Shown: positions 24,366 through 33,271 of the stretch, in pieces | Numbering within the stretch: the first letter of the stretch is position 1 | Layout: every line of letters begins with the position of its first letter | From: CP2-2F sp034436355 | GTDB lineage: Bacteria > Chloroflexota > Anaerolineae > Aggregatilineales > UBA2796 | DNA: 64,000 bases | Direction of reading: 5' to 3' | Assembly: GCA_034436355.1 (NCBI GenBank) | Contig: DAOTVQ010000028.1 | Span: 106,329-170,328 of the forward strand | The notes under the pieces: model-generated | Databases searched by the model: none | Told to the model about the DNA's origin: nothing | The model's input: the letters and a program-made list of their open reading frames with translations, nothing else | Program-made: the position numbers and the translations under genes

Positions 24366-26114
24366 TTAGCTTTCAGTGCGCGCAATGCGGAAGCCAACAA
24401 ACTCCAGCCCGTGGGCAGGGTTCACTTCCTCACGCTTGGCAGCCCGCAGGTTGCCCTGATCAACGTTCATCCACGAACCGCCGCGCCGCACGCGCCCTGT
24501 GGCACTGCTATAGATATCCTCAGCGCCCGTGTGATAGTCGGTCAGGCACAGCTCCCAAACGTTGCCGCACATATCCACCACGCCAAACGGGCTTTTGCCC
24601 ACCTCAGCGTAGTGGGTGACGGGCGTGGTGCGATCACTTTTGTAGTTGCAGCGCGTTGCATCAAACGAATCGCCCCAGGCATAGATAAAATTCGGTGTGC
24701 CTTGTGCAGCGCGCTGCCATTGGCGCTCGGTAGGCAGCATGATCGCCTCACCTGTGCAGTCCGTCAGCCATAGGCAGAAGGCAACCGCCTCATACCACGA
24801 GACGCCCACGACAGGATGCTGCGGCTGATTCCAGCGCTCGGATTGCCAAAAGCGTGGCTGCACCCAACCTTTTTCTTGGCGCACGCGCCAGCCCTCTGGC
24901 GTCCACCATGCCTGCGTCGCATAGCCTTTGGCGCGGATGAACTTCTCAAATTGGGCGTTGGTGATGGGATATTTGGCAATCTTAAAGGTGAAGACCTCTT
25001 GCAACGTATTGCGTGCCAGATAGCCACCTTGCTCTAGGCGCACCTTGCCCGCCGTAATATCCACCCATTCAAAGGGCAGGTCGGTGTTGAGGATCTCGGC
25101 GGCGGTTGGGCGTGGTTTGGGTAAGATTGTGATGTGTGTCGAGCTATCCGATTTATCAGACGGTAAGCGCTCAGGTGGGGCAGCCTGTTGGATGAATGGG
25201 TTGCGCGTTTCAGTTTTATCCCGTTGTGCCTGCAAAGTTGCCAAATGTTCGAGCAAGGGCAATGCCGCTTGATAGTTGCCACTTTGGCAGAGCGCCAGCA
25301 GCCGATCATGCAACACCGCTTCCTCTTCCGTAAGCAGCGGCACATAGGGCGGCGGTTGGTAAGGATCGGGTGGATTCTGAACAGCAATCGGGATGAATTC
25401 AACTAACTTAACAATGGCTTCCTCGTAAAAGCGTGGATAGAACTCAATGCCTTGCCGACCGCCAATGGCGCTAATATCGGTGGGCAGTTGATCGGGCGGC
25501 GGTGGGTAGCGCCCTTCGTGCGCCAGCAGCACAATGGGCTTGCCCAAGCGCAGTGCCTCACTAATCTCGCGGCGCATCCAATCCTCAGGGTCATGAATAC
25601 GCTCGTTGAAGGTATGTTCGGAAACGACCAACAGCACACAATCACTGTTACGCAAATTGCGTAGGATGCTTTCCTCAAAATTAGACGAATCGATGCTGGA
25701 AAAATCAATAAAAATTTCGGCGCTAATCTTGTTACGCATATCTGCCACAAGGCGGTGCGTAAAATCCCAACTTTTGCGGCGGTAGCTGATGAACAGCTTA
25801 TATTTAGGTTTAGATGGCGCAAGGTCTGGGCGCAACTTTTCCACGTAGGGCTGAAGGTGATCGGCAAGGTCGCCGCCTTCACGCTCTTGAATCGCCTGCA
25901 GCAGCGACATCAAATCGGCACGGCTGACCTCGTAAAAATGGTTGATGAGCGTCTCGGTATAGGTTGCTGCGGGCAGGTCAAGCGATACGCTGTAGGGCTT
26001 CTTATTATCGCCCCAAAACGTCCAAGTCAAGATGTTTTTGCGCCGTTCACGATCCGAAAAAAGCGGTGTGAGTAAGGCGATTAGGTCTTTCACTTCATGA
26101 CGCGAGTAGGGCAT
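24366..26114 (-). CDS. EAD-like/TIR/FGE-sulfatase-like protein (candidate conflict-system effector)
   Basis: A 582-residue three-part protein. Residues 1-85 are a small helical domain (VKDLIALLTPLFSDRERR ... FYEVSRADLMSLLQAI) resembling effector-associated/Death-like adaptor domains. Residues 104-240 form a TIR domain starting YKLFISYRR, with Glu183 in DWMRREISEA at the position of the NADase glutamate. Residues about 260-340 are a helical and Pro-rich linker. Residues 345-582 are an FGE/SUMF1-like domain (FEWVDITAGKV, VVGVSWYEAVAFC, LPTERQWQRAA, VVDMCGNVWEL, RRGGSWMN). The FGE active-site cysteine pair after RGGSW is absent, so formylglycine formation is unlikely. EAD, TIR and FGE-like modules recur together in predicted bacterial immunity systems. 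Here the gene stands alone, divergent from trpS. Confidence 0.82.
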   Translation of the reverse strand: MPYSRHEVKDLIALLTPLFSDRERRKNILTWTFWGDNKKPYSVSLDLPAATYTETLINHFYEVSRADLMSLLQAIQEREGGDLADHLQPYVEKLRPDLAPSKPKYKLFISYRRKSWDFTHRLVADMRNKISAEIFIDFSSIDSSNFEESILRNLRNSDCVLLVVSEHTFNERIHDPEDWMRREISEALRLGKPIVLLAHEGRYPPPPDQLPTDISAIGGRQGIEFYPRFYEEAIVKLVEFIPIAVQNPPDPYQPPPYVPLLTEEEAVLHDRLLALCQSGNYQAALPLLEHLATLQAQRDKTETRNPFIQQAAPPERLPSDKSDSSTHITILPKPRPTAAEILNTDLPFEWVDITAGKVRLEQGGYLARNTLQEVFTFKIAKYPITNAQFEKFIRAKGYATQAWWTPEGWRVRQEKGWVQPRFWQSERWNQPQHPVVGVSWYEAVAFCLWLTDCTGEAIMLPTERQWQRAAQGTPNFIYAWGDSFDATRCNYKSDRTTPVTHYAEVGKSPFGVVDMCGNVWELCLTDYHTGAEDIYSSATGRVRRGGSWMNVDQGNLRAAKREEVNPAHGLEFVGFRIARTES

Positions 26115-26243
26115 GGTGTTTTGCCTTAATGATCAGCGGTAGACAGTTGATCTGTGCTTGAAGATGTTGCTAACAAAAATACAACCTTTTGAAAAGCGTA
26201 CTGTGAAATACAGCAGAAGGCAAGTCTCAACTTTGGCATGGGA

Positions 26244-26272
26244 TTGCCTCAGATAGGCACTAAGGCTATAAT
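26244..26272 (+). promoter_or_regulatory. Candidate sigma-70 promoter for trpS
   Basis: TTGCCT (26244-26249, 4/6) and TATAAT (26267-26272, 6/6) are 17 bases apart, 57 bases before the trpS ATG. Confidence 0.6.
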
Positions 26273-26328
26273 CGCGCCCAGTCTATAAGCGTTTGAAATG
26301 ACTTTACGCTTGTTCTGTGGGGAGCCGT

Positions 26329-27360
26329 ATGCCCGAATCAACACCCGCGCGCCCACCGCGCATTCTGTCTGGCATTCAGCCGTCCGGTCAGTTGACGATT
26401 GGCAACTATCTTGGCGCGCTGAAGCAGTGGGTGCAACTTCAGACCGATTATGACTGCTACTACTGCATTGTGGATATGCACGCCATCACCGTGCCGCAAG
26501 ACCCAACCGATCTGCGCGAAGGCACACGCCGCAACGCCGCCCTGTACCTTGCCTGTGGCATTCAGCTTGAACACGCCACCGTCTTTGTGCAATCGCACGT
26601 GGCGGCGCACGCCGAGCTGGGCTGGATTTTGGGCTGCTACACGCCGATGGGCTGGCTGAACCGCATGACGCAATTCAAGGATAAGGCAGCCAAGCAGCAG
26701 GCGGAGTCGGTCAGCGCTGGCTTGTTCACCTATCCCGCCCTGATGGCGGCTGATATTCTGCTCTATCAGGCGGATTTAGTGCCAGTGGGCGATGATCAGC
26801 GCCAACACCTTGAGCTGACCCGCGATTTGGCGCAGCGCTTCAACAGCCAATACGGTGAAACCTTCACCATCCCCGACGCCTTCATTCCGAAGGCAGGTGC
26901 GCGCATTATGGGCTTGGATGATCCGCTGGCGAAGATGAGCAAGAGCGATCCGAGCGAATATCATGCCGTTTACATGCTGGATGAGCCTGATCGCATCAAG
27001 AAGAAGATCATGCGTGCCGTCACTGACTCTGGCAGCGGCATTCACTTCAGCGATGATCCGCAAAAGGCGGGCGTCAACAACCTGCTAACCATTTATCAGG
27101 CATTCACCGATGAAACAGCCGAGGCGATTGAGGCGCGTTTTGCGGGCAAAGGCTATGGTGATCTGAAAAAGGCGGTGGTGGAGGCAACGGTCGAAGGGCT
27201 GCGCCCAATTCAGGCGCGCTACCGCGAACTGACTGCCGAAGGCGGGCATATTGATGCGGTATTGGCACAGGGCGCGGCAAAGGCGCGTCTGGTTGCCAAC
27301 GCCACACTGCACGCCGTGCAGGATCGGATTGGCTTCCTTGCCGCGGCGGATCGCGTATAA
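26329..27360 (+). CDS. trpS: Tryptophanyl-tRNA synthetase
   Basis: Class I aminoacyl-tRNA synthetase of 343 residues that charges tRNA-Trp. The HIGH-type signature appears as PSGQLTIGNYLGAL near residues 19-32, and the KMSKS loop is exact in LAKMSKSDPSEYH near 204-216. Between them DADILLYQADLVPVGDDQRQHLELTRD is the expected dimer/active-site region. The ATG at 26329 has GGGGAG 5 bases upstream; a GTG at 26317 overlapping that ribosome site is rejected. Length fits the bacterial family (about 330-350). It heads a three-gene run with a zinc-ribbon protein and a phosphoesterase. Confidence 0.97.
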   Translation: MPESTPARPPRILSGIQPSGQLTIGNYLGALKQWVQLQTDYDCYYCIVDMHAITVPQDPTDLREGTRRNAALYLACGIQLEHATVFVQSHVAAHAELGWILGCYTPMGWLNRMTQFKDKAAKQQAESVSAGLFTYPALMAADILLYQADLVPVGDDQRQHLELTRDLAQRFNSQYGETFTIPDAFIPKAGARIMGLDDPLAKMSKSDPSEYHAVYMLDEPDRIKKKIMRAVTDSGSGIHFSDDPQKAGVNNLLTIYQAFTDETAEAIEARFAGKGYGDLKKAVVEATVEGLRPIQARYRELTAEGGHIDAVLAQGAAKARLVANATLHAVQDRIGFLAAADRV

Positions 27361-27362
27361 CA

Positions 27363-28115
27363 ATGTCTGATGCTGAGCGTGCGGCGGATGCCGCCCACAG
27401 TGAGCCTTATACGCCGCCGCCGCTGCTCGGCTGCCTGTATTGCCACACCGAAGGCAGCACCCGCCTGAGCGCGCCGCGTAAGTTCTTGGGCATTGGCGGC
27501 GATCTGCCCACGCTGACGTGCAGCCACTGCCACACGGTTGCCCTCTTTGAAGCAGGCGCGCCCGAAACGCCCCACGAGTGGCGCATCCGCTATAAAAAGC
27601 TGAGCCGTGCGCCGCGCTACTACTACATGACGGTGCAGTTTGGCACGCGCTGGCACACCGCCGAACAAGCTATGCAGATCAGCCGCAATGGCTATGCGCA
27701 ACGCTGGCGTGTGCGTCAGGCGCACAGCGGCGACCTAACCTTTCTGCAACCAACGCGCTTTTCGCCGCCGCCACCGCTGATGAGCTACGATGAATTGGTC
27801 TACCTGACCCTGAACGGCGTCACCCTTAAACAGAGCAGCGGCGGATCACTTTCTGCCACCGATGAGACAATCCTTGATGCTGGCACCTTCTACCTCACTG
27901 ATCAAAAGGTGCATCTGCTGGGGCATCGGCGCGATTGGTCGCACAAGCTGAGCGATATTCGGTCGGTAGACTACAACGAACGCTATTGGCGCATTTACGT
28001 CGGCGCCAACCAACAGCACTATCAGGGGCAAAATTATCCCGATCAGCTCGACGCGCAGTTGTTTGCCGCTATTGTGCAAGCGCTGCTGCCTAAGAAAGAA
28101 GACGAGGAAGACTAA
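27363..28115 (+). CDS. Zinc-ribbon protein of unknown function
   Basis: A 250-residue protein I cannot assign to a named family. Near the N-terminus Cys24/Cys27 (CLYCH) and Cys53/Cys56 (CSHCH) form a probable zinc ribbon. A middle region of about 100 residues is rich in Arg, Tyr and Trp. The C-terminal part (about 145-240) is predicted beta-rich, with TFYLTDQKVHLLGHRRDWSHKLSDIRSV, a pattern resembling PH-like or GRAM-like folds. It ends in an acidic tail (KKEDEED). Its ATG follows the trpS stop by two bases and the next gene follows after five, so coexpression with trpS is likely. No transmembrane helix is seen. Confidence 0.6.
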   Translation: MSDAERAADAAHSEPYTPPPLLGCLYCHTEGSTRLSAPRKFLGIGGDLPTLTCSHCHTVALFEAGAPETPHEWRIRYKKLSRAPRYYYMTVQFGTRWHTAEQAMQISRNGYAQRWRVRQAHSGDLTFLQPTRFSPPPPLMSYDELVYLTLNGVTLKQSSGGSLSATDETILDAGTFYLTDQKVHLLGHRRDWSHKLSDIRSVDYNERYWRIYVGANQQHYQGQNYPDQLDAQLFAAIVQALLPKKEDEED

Positions 28116-28120
28116 CCGCT

Positions 28121-28864
28121 ATGCGCCTTGCCATGCTCTCGGATATTCACGGCAACCTGCACGCCCTTGAGGCGGTGCTTGCCGATCTGCGCGCTTATGC
28201 CGCACCTGACCGCACATGGGTGCTTGGGGATCTGTGTTTACTTGGCGCACACCCCGCCGAATGCTTGCAGCGCGTCCGCGAACTGCCACACGTGCAAGTG
28301 ATCAGCGGCAACACAGATCGGCGCTTGGTCACAGGGCAGCGCAGCCATTACCGCCCCAAAGATGCCGAAGAGTGGGCGAAATTTGCAGATTGGCTGGCAC
28401 AGCGCGATGCCTGCCATAACTGGACGATCAGCCAGCTTAGCTACACGGATTATGAGTACCTTGCTGCCTTGCCGCCCGAAATTGACTTGCATGTGCCAAA
28501 CTATGGCTGGCTGCTTGGCTATCATGGTGCGCCCGGCAATGATGAGGCGAACCTGCTGCCCGAAACACCCGCCGATGAGGTGCTGGATTACTTCCTAGAC
28601 CGCGAAGGGCGCTTTGGCGTTGGCGGACACACGCATATCCCAATGGATCGGGATTTGGGCGCGTGGCGGGTGGTGAACCTTGGCAGCGTTGGCTTGCCCA
28701 AAGATGATCCGCGCCCATCATATGCGATTGCCACCTTTGAAAATGGCAGCGTGCATGTCGAGATTCGGCGCGTGGCTTACGATGTGGAGGCTGCCCTGAC
28801 CGCCTTAGCGCAATCAGGGAATGCAGCGTGGCAGTGGGCAGCCGAAAACTTCAAGCGCGCCTAA
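28121..28864 (+). CDS. Calcineurin-like metallophosphoesterase (YfcE-type)
   Basis: A 247-residue metal-dependent phosphoesterase. The dimetal motifs are all present: Asp8 and His10 in LSDIHGNLHAL, GDLCLLG, GNTDRR, and the C-terminal GGHTHIPMDRDLGAW followed by VVNLGSVGLPKD. This order matches the bacterial YfcE/YvnB-like group, which hydrolyses phosphodiesters or nucleotides in vitro; the natural substrate is unknown. It is the last gene of the trpS run. Its stop overlaps the stop of the convergent kinase/WD40 gene by four bases, leaving no room for a separate terminator. Confidence 0.9.
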   Translation: MRLAMLSDIHGNLHALEAVLADLRAYAAPDRTWVLGDLCLLGAHPAECLQRVRELPHVQVISGNTDRRLVTGQRSHYRPKDAEEWAKFADWLAQRDACHNWTISQLSYTDYEYLAALPPEIDLHVPNYGWLLGYHGAPGNDEANLLPETPADEVLDYFLDREGRFGVGGHTHIPMDRDLGAWRVVNLGSVGLPKDDPRPSYAIATFENGSVHVEIRRVAYDVEAALTALAQSGNAAWQWAAENFKRA

Positions 28865-31800
28865 AGCAGGTTGCGTTTGCGCCCACCACCTGAGGGCTGC
28901 CCTTCTAAACGGACAAGGTAGATGGCGCCTTTGCTATCGCCCACCGCAAAATCTATGCCGTTGGGCGCCGCTGCCGCGCATGTGATCGGGCTGGCAGCGC
29001 GGAACGTTGCCATGATCTGCTGCGTGCGTGCCGCATAGATACGCAGCCACCGATCTGCATCGGCGCTAAAGATCAGGCTGCCGTCTGCTGTGTAGCCGCA
29101 GGCAGTGATCGGTGCGCTGCCACTGCGCGCAAAGGTTGCCAGTGCGCCGCTGCGCCGATCAAATAGGCTGAGCGTTCCGTCCGCAGTGCCAAGCAGCACA
29201 AGGTTGCCTTCAGGCTGAAAAGCAATCGCTGTGTAGGTGATCAACGGATCGGCGAAGGTGTGGATCACCTCACCCTTTGCCAATGACCATAAAGCCGCAC
29301 TGCGATCTTTACAGAGCGTGAGCAACAACTCGTCGGTTGGGCTGAATAAACAGGCGATTACAGCATCGCGGTGACCTTTCAGAGTCAGGACGAGCTGCCC
29401 GCTTTCAGCGTCAAACAGCCGCACCGCCCGATCTGCGCCACCAGAGGCTACCAGCCAATTCGGGCGCGGCATGGCGCCAATCTTGAGCGGCTTCAGGCTG
29501 AAGGCACACGCCAGCACGGAGTCCAAATGACCGCCGAACTGCCGCAGCATTGCACCGCGATCAACATCCCATGCGCGCAGGGTGCGGTCACTGCTGGCAG
29601 TCAGTGCCAGGCGCCCATCAGCGCGCAACGCCAGCGCATAAATGCCGCCTACATGCCCACGCATGGTCTGGAGTCGCTCACCCGTATCCGCGTGCCAAAC
29701 GCGCACCTCACGATCTTGCGAAGCGCTGATCAGGCGCGCCGAATCGGGTGTGAAAGCAATACCTTGGAGCGCTGCGCCGTGCGGCTCAACAGGTATGCGC
29801 TCTGCCTGTGGCAGCGTCCAGAGGCGCAGCGCGCCCTCGCGCCCGCCAGAGAGCAATCTGCCGAGTGGATCAACGGTGCAGGCACTGACCGCCGCCCGAT
29901 GCCCTGTGAAGTGTGCCAATAATCGCCCACTTGCCACTTCCCACAGCCGCACAGTTCGATCTTCGCTCGAGGCGGCAATCAACAGCCGATCTGCTACAAA
30001 AGTGAGCGCAATGGCGGTGATCGCGCCTGTGCCACCTGCCAGAGTCCGCAGCAGCGCACCGCTGCGCGCATCCCACAGGCAAACTTGCCCATCGGCGCCG
30101 CCGCTTGCCACCAACGGATGGCGATCCTCCAAACCTGCACACGCCGTCACCGCGCCGCGATGCCCTTCAAGCGTATGTAGCAGCAGGTTACCCGCCGCAT
30201 CCCACAGGCGAATGGTGCCATCTGCACTGCCCGAAATTGCCACGCGCTTGCCACCCGCACCGACGGCAAAGGCGCAGCACAGCACCGCGGCAGGATGTTC
30301 GTAGAAGGCGGCGCACAGTTGACCGCTGCTGGTATCCCACAAGCGCAGCAAGCGATCCTCGCCCGCCGTCAGGGCAAGTGTGCTATCTGCACTCAGGGCG
30401 CAGCCCAACACCGCCCGCTTGTGATCGTCCCATAGGTGTAAGCGCACGTCGCGCCCTAAATCCCAGAGGTGCGCTGTGCCATCACTAGCCGCGCTCAGGG
30501 CATAGCGCCCATCACTGCTCAACGCGCAACTGGTCAGGGCTGCCGTGCCGGAGTCGCTGTTGTGTGCCAGCCATTCGCGGCGCAACACACCATCTTGCCA
30601 CAGACGCAAGAAGCCATCGGCGCAAGCAGCCAGCCAACACACGCTTGAGGCTGCCTCAGACTCTAGGGCAAGCCGACTCACAGCGCTGCCCTCAGATTGG
30701 CTGGCAGCCAGGGCAAGCGGCGCTGATCCTTGCCAGAGTACGAGTGATTCATGAGGCGGCGTGCTAAAAGGTGACCACACCACGCGCAGCCATGCGCCGC
30801 GCCAAGCGGCGGCGGCAGCGCGCAGCGACTCGGTCAGGGCAGGCACATGCTGCAAACGGTTATAAAGCTGCCCAAACAGCGCGTTGGAATCGCCGCCGAT
30901 GCTTGGGATAGCGATCCGCGCCGCCTGTGCAACGCGTTCTAAGGCGGCGGCACGCTCTAAATGCCCGTCATCCAGCAAGGCAAGGCGCACCTCAATCAAA
31001 TCATCCAGAATATCCGCCACTGAAACGCGCTTTAGGCGTGCTGTTAAAAAGCTGAGATTGGTCAACAGGTCGAAGGCGGCTAGGCTGCCCTCAGCGCGCA
31101 GCACATGCGCGGGCAAATGCTGCCATGCATAGAGTTCCATTGCCTCAGGGTCATCGCGCCGCAAGACCTGATCAAGGCGTGCATGGGCAGCACGGATGCC
31201 TTCAGCCGCATTCTCTAACAACCAGTAGCGTAAGGCGCTGTGCGCTAACTGCCACTCAGCCTTGTTGGTTGTCTCTTCCAGCAGCGGGCGCAAGGGCATG
31301 AGGCGTTTGGGCAGAGTGGCTGGCTCAAGGTTAAGCAAGTGAGCCAGCAAACGATTAGAGAGTGGCGCACGGGCAGCTGCCAACACATGCAACACCTCAA
31401 GATCGTTTGGGCTAAGGCGCGCCACCAAATAGGCAAACAATGCCTCTAGGCTTTCGGGCAGGCTGTCAAGTTCGGCAAGGCTGATGTGCTGATGTGCCAA
31501 GCAGGCGGTGACCACATTCAGATACAGTGGATTGCCTTGCGCCTTTTCGATCAGCGCGGCAAGGTCAACTTCGCCGCCGCTGAGGTTGGGCATGAGCGCG
31601 GCGAAATGCGTGCTGAGTGTGGCATACAACGCGTTGCGGTCTTCGTCGTTATCGGCGTGCAGGGCAAGCCGTTGAGCATTGCGGAAAAGCAGCTCTAAGG
31701 CAGGGTGGGGTGCAGCCGCCACCACAAGGCGCAGCACATCAGGAAAGTTCTGGAGCGCAACACGCACCACATCGGCGATGGTGCTGCCAGAGTGTTCAAA

Positions 31801-33111
31801 AGCTGCGTCAAGAGCATCTATGAAGAGGAAGATCGGCGGATGGGGCGGTAGTTGGCTAAGTGGTGCTAAGACACGGCTCTCGAACGCCTCTCGCGGATCA
31901 ACCAGCACTTCGCGCAGCGCGTCGCCAGTGGGCGCTTCCTGATCGGCGGGCAGAAAGCCCGCCAACTGCCACACCACAGAGTCAACAAAAGTGCGTGGAT
32001 CGAGTGTGCGCGCCTGCCCACTGATCAAATCGTAGCGGGCAACACGCTCACCGACCAGATCGGCAAAGCGGCGCATGAGGGTGCTTTTGCCAATGCCGTG
32101 CGCGCCAACCACATACAGCACAGGGCTGGCGGCGCGGTCAGTGCGCCATGCACGGAAGGCGTCCAATGCCCATTGGCGTTCGGTGAGGGCTTGTGTTGCG
32201 CTGAACTGCGGCAGTTGGGGCAGCATTTCGGTGCTGAGGGCGGCTGCATTCGGGCGCGCTGCCTGCGGCACGGCACGGCGTTCGCCGCTAGGGCGCAAGG
32301 CATTGGTGAAGGCGCGTGCCAACTCGCCTGCGGACGGGTAGCGATCCGCCGGCAGTTTGGCAAGGGCGCGCTGAATGACGCTATCTACAGCGGTTGGCAG
32401 ATCGGTGCGGTGCGCGCCGAGCAGCGGCGGCAGGTCGTTCAGGTGTTTATACATCAACGAGAAAATGTTTTCGGCATGGAAAGGCGGTTCGCCGCACAGC
32501 ATCTCATAGAGCATAGCGCCTAAGGCGTAAACATCGGTCTGTGGCATCACGTCGAGCGCTTGCCACTGTTCGGGCGACATATAAGACGGCGTGCCGACGG
32601 CTTCGCCTGTCCGCGTCAGCCCGTGGGTGCCTGTCAGCTTGGCGATGCCAAAATCGCACAGAAAAGCGTTGCCTTCCCGATCCAACAAGACGTTGTGCGG
32701 CTTCATATCACGGTGAATGATATTCCGTGCGTGAGCGTAGTCCAGCGCGGCGGCAATCTGGCTGATCAAGCGTTCCACTTCTGTGATGCTTAAATTTTTA
32801 GCCCGCACACGGCTGTTCAGGCTGCCGCCATCCAGATAGCGCATCACAATGTAGGGAAAGCCGTCTAGCTGTCCATAGTCATAGATCGGCAGAATGTGGA
32901 TATGCTCTAAGTTGGCAATGATCTGCACTTCGCGCACAAAACGCTCTAGTTCGGGTGAGCCTTCCTCTGTGCGCTGGCTCATGACCTTGATCGCCACTTC
33001 ACGGTTTACGGTCTGCTGGCGCGCCTTGTAGACGGTGGACATGCCGCCGCGCCCGATGAAGGCAGTCAATTCATAGCTGCCGAGCGTCTTGCCGACCAAA
33101 TCAAACACCAT
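28861..33111 (-). CDS. Ser/Thr kinase-ATPase-WD40 signalling protein
   Basis: A 1416-residue protein starting at the ATG at 33111 (a GTG at 33120 is possible). Residues 13-275 are a complete eukaryote-type kinase: GRGGMSTVYK loop, Lys42, catalytic HRD with Asp135, Asn140 and DFG at 153-155. An AAA/NACHT-like ATPase follows, with the Walker A motif GAHGIGKST (Lys342) and a Walker-B-like block LFIDALD. A helical region bridges to about residue 730. The remainder holds about 14 WD40 repeats, each ending in RLWD-, RVWH- or RLFD-like strands, enough for two seven-bladed propellers. No membrane helix is seen. Architecture resembles multidomain STAND-type signalling ATPases in which WD repeats sense a ligand. 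Substrate and trigger are unknown. The gene is divergent from the ABC-importer operon. Confidence 0.9.
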   Translation of the reverse strand: MVFDLVGKTLGSYELTAFIGRGGMSTVYKARQQTVNREVAIKVMSQRTEEGSPELERFVREVQIIANLEHIHILPIYDYGQLDGFPYIVMRYLDGGSLNSRVRAKNLSITEVERLISQIAAALDYAHARNIIHRDMKPHNVLLDREGNAFLCDFGIAKLTGTHGLTRTGEAVGTPSYMSPEQWQALDVMPQTDVYALGAMLYEMLCGEPPFHAENIFSLMYKHLNDLPPLLGAHRTDLPTAVDSVIQRALAKLPADRYPSAGELARAFTNALRPSGERRAVPQAARPNAAALSTEMLPQLPQFSATQALTERQWALDAFRAWRTDRAASPVLYVVGAHGIGKSTLMRRFADLVGERVARYDLISGQARTLDPRTFVDSVVWQLAGFLPADQEAPTGDALREVLVDPREAFESRVLAPLSQLPPHPPIFLFIDALDAAFEHSGSTIADVVRVALQNFPDVLRLVVAAAPHPALELLFRNAQRLALHADNDEDRNALYATLSTHFAALMPNLSGGEVDLAALIEKAQGNPLYLNVVTACLAHQHISLAELDSLPESLEALFAYLVARLSPNDLEVLHVLAAARAPLSNRLLAHLLNLEPATLPKRLMPLRPLLEETTNKAEWQLAHSALRYWLLENAAEGIRAAHARLDQVLRRDDPEAMELYAWQHLPAHVLRAEGSLAAFDLLTNLSFLTARLKRVSVADILDDLIEVRLALLDDGHLERAAALERVAQAARIAIPSIGGDSNALFGQLYNRLQHVPALTESLRAAAAAWRGAWLRVVWSPFSTPPHESLVLWQGSAPLALAASQSEGSAVSRLALESEAASSVCWLAACADGFLRLWQDGVLRREWLAHNSDSGTAALTSCALSSDGRYALSAASDGTAHLWDLGRDVRLHLWDDHKRAVLGCALSADSTLALTAGEDRLLRLWDTSSGQLCAAFYEHPAAVLCCAFAVGAGGKRVAISGSADGTIRLWDAAGNLLLHTLEGHRGAVTACAGLEDRHPLVASGGADGQVCLWDARSGALLRTLAGGTGAITAIALTFVADRLLIAASSEDRTVRLWEVASGRLLAHFTGHRAAVSACTVDPLGRLLSGGREGALRLWTLPQAERIPVEPHGAALQGIAFTPDSARLISASQDREVRVWHADTGERLQTMRGHVGGIYALALRADGRLALTASSDRTLRAWDVDRGAMLRQFGGHLDSVLACAFSLKPLKIGAMPRPNWLVASGGADRAVRLFDAESGQLVLTLKGHRDAVIACLFSPTDELLLTLCKDRSAALWSLAKGEVIHTFADPLITYTAIAFQPEGNLVLLGTADGTLSLFDRRSGALATFARSGSAPITACGYTADGSLIFSADADRWLRIYAARTQQIMATFRAASPITCAAAAPNGIDFAVGDSKGAIYLVRLEGQPSGGGRKRNLL

Positions 33112-33170
33112 ATGCCTCACTTCTCACTGCTAATCCGCGCCTAGTATATCCCGTTTGGCAGACCTAAACA

Positions 33171-33200
33171 TTGCCGCTTGCGTGTATTTGCTGGTATACT
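33171..33200 (+). promoter_or_regulatory. Candidate sigma-70 promoter for the ABC-importer/CoA-ligase operon
   Basis: TTGCCG (33171-33176, 4/6) and TATACT (33195-33200, 5/6) are separated by 18 bases, about 70 bases before the livG-like ATG, in an AT-rich spacer. Confidence 0.5.
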
Positions 33201-33271
33201 TTTGCACAGGCTGAAAATAGTCTTTGTTGATCAGCCTATATTGCCTTTTTAGCTTAGTATTCTTGCATTTT

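Noticed and set aside
24366..25080. True formylglycine-generating enzyme activity for the FGE-like domain
   Set aside because: The active-site cysteines are absent after the RRGGSWMN motif and no sulfatase gene is nearby.
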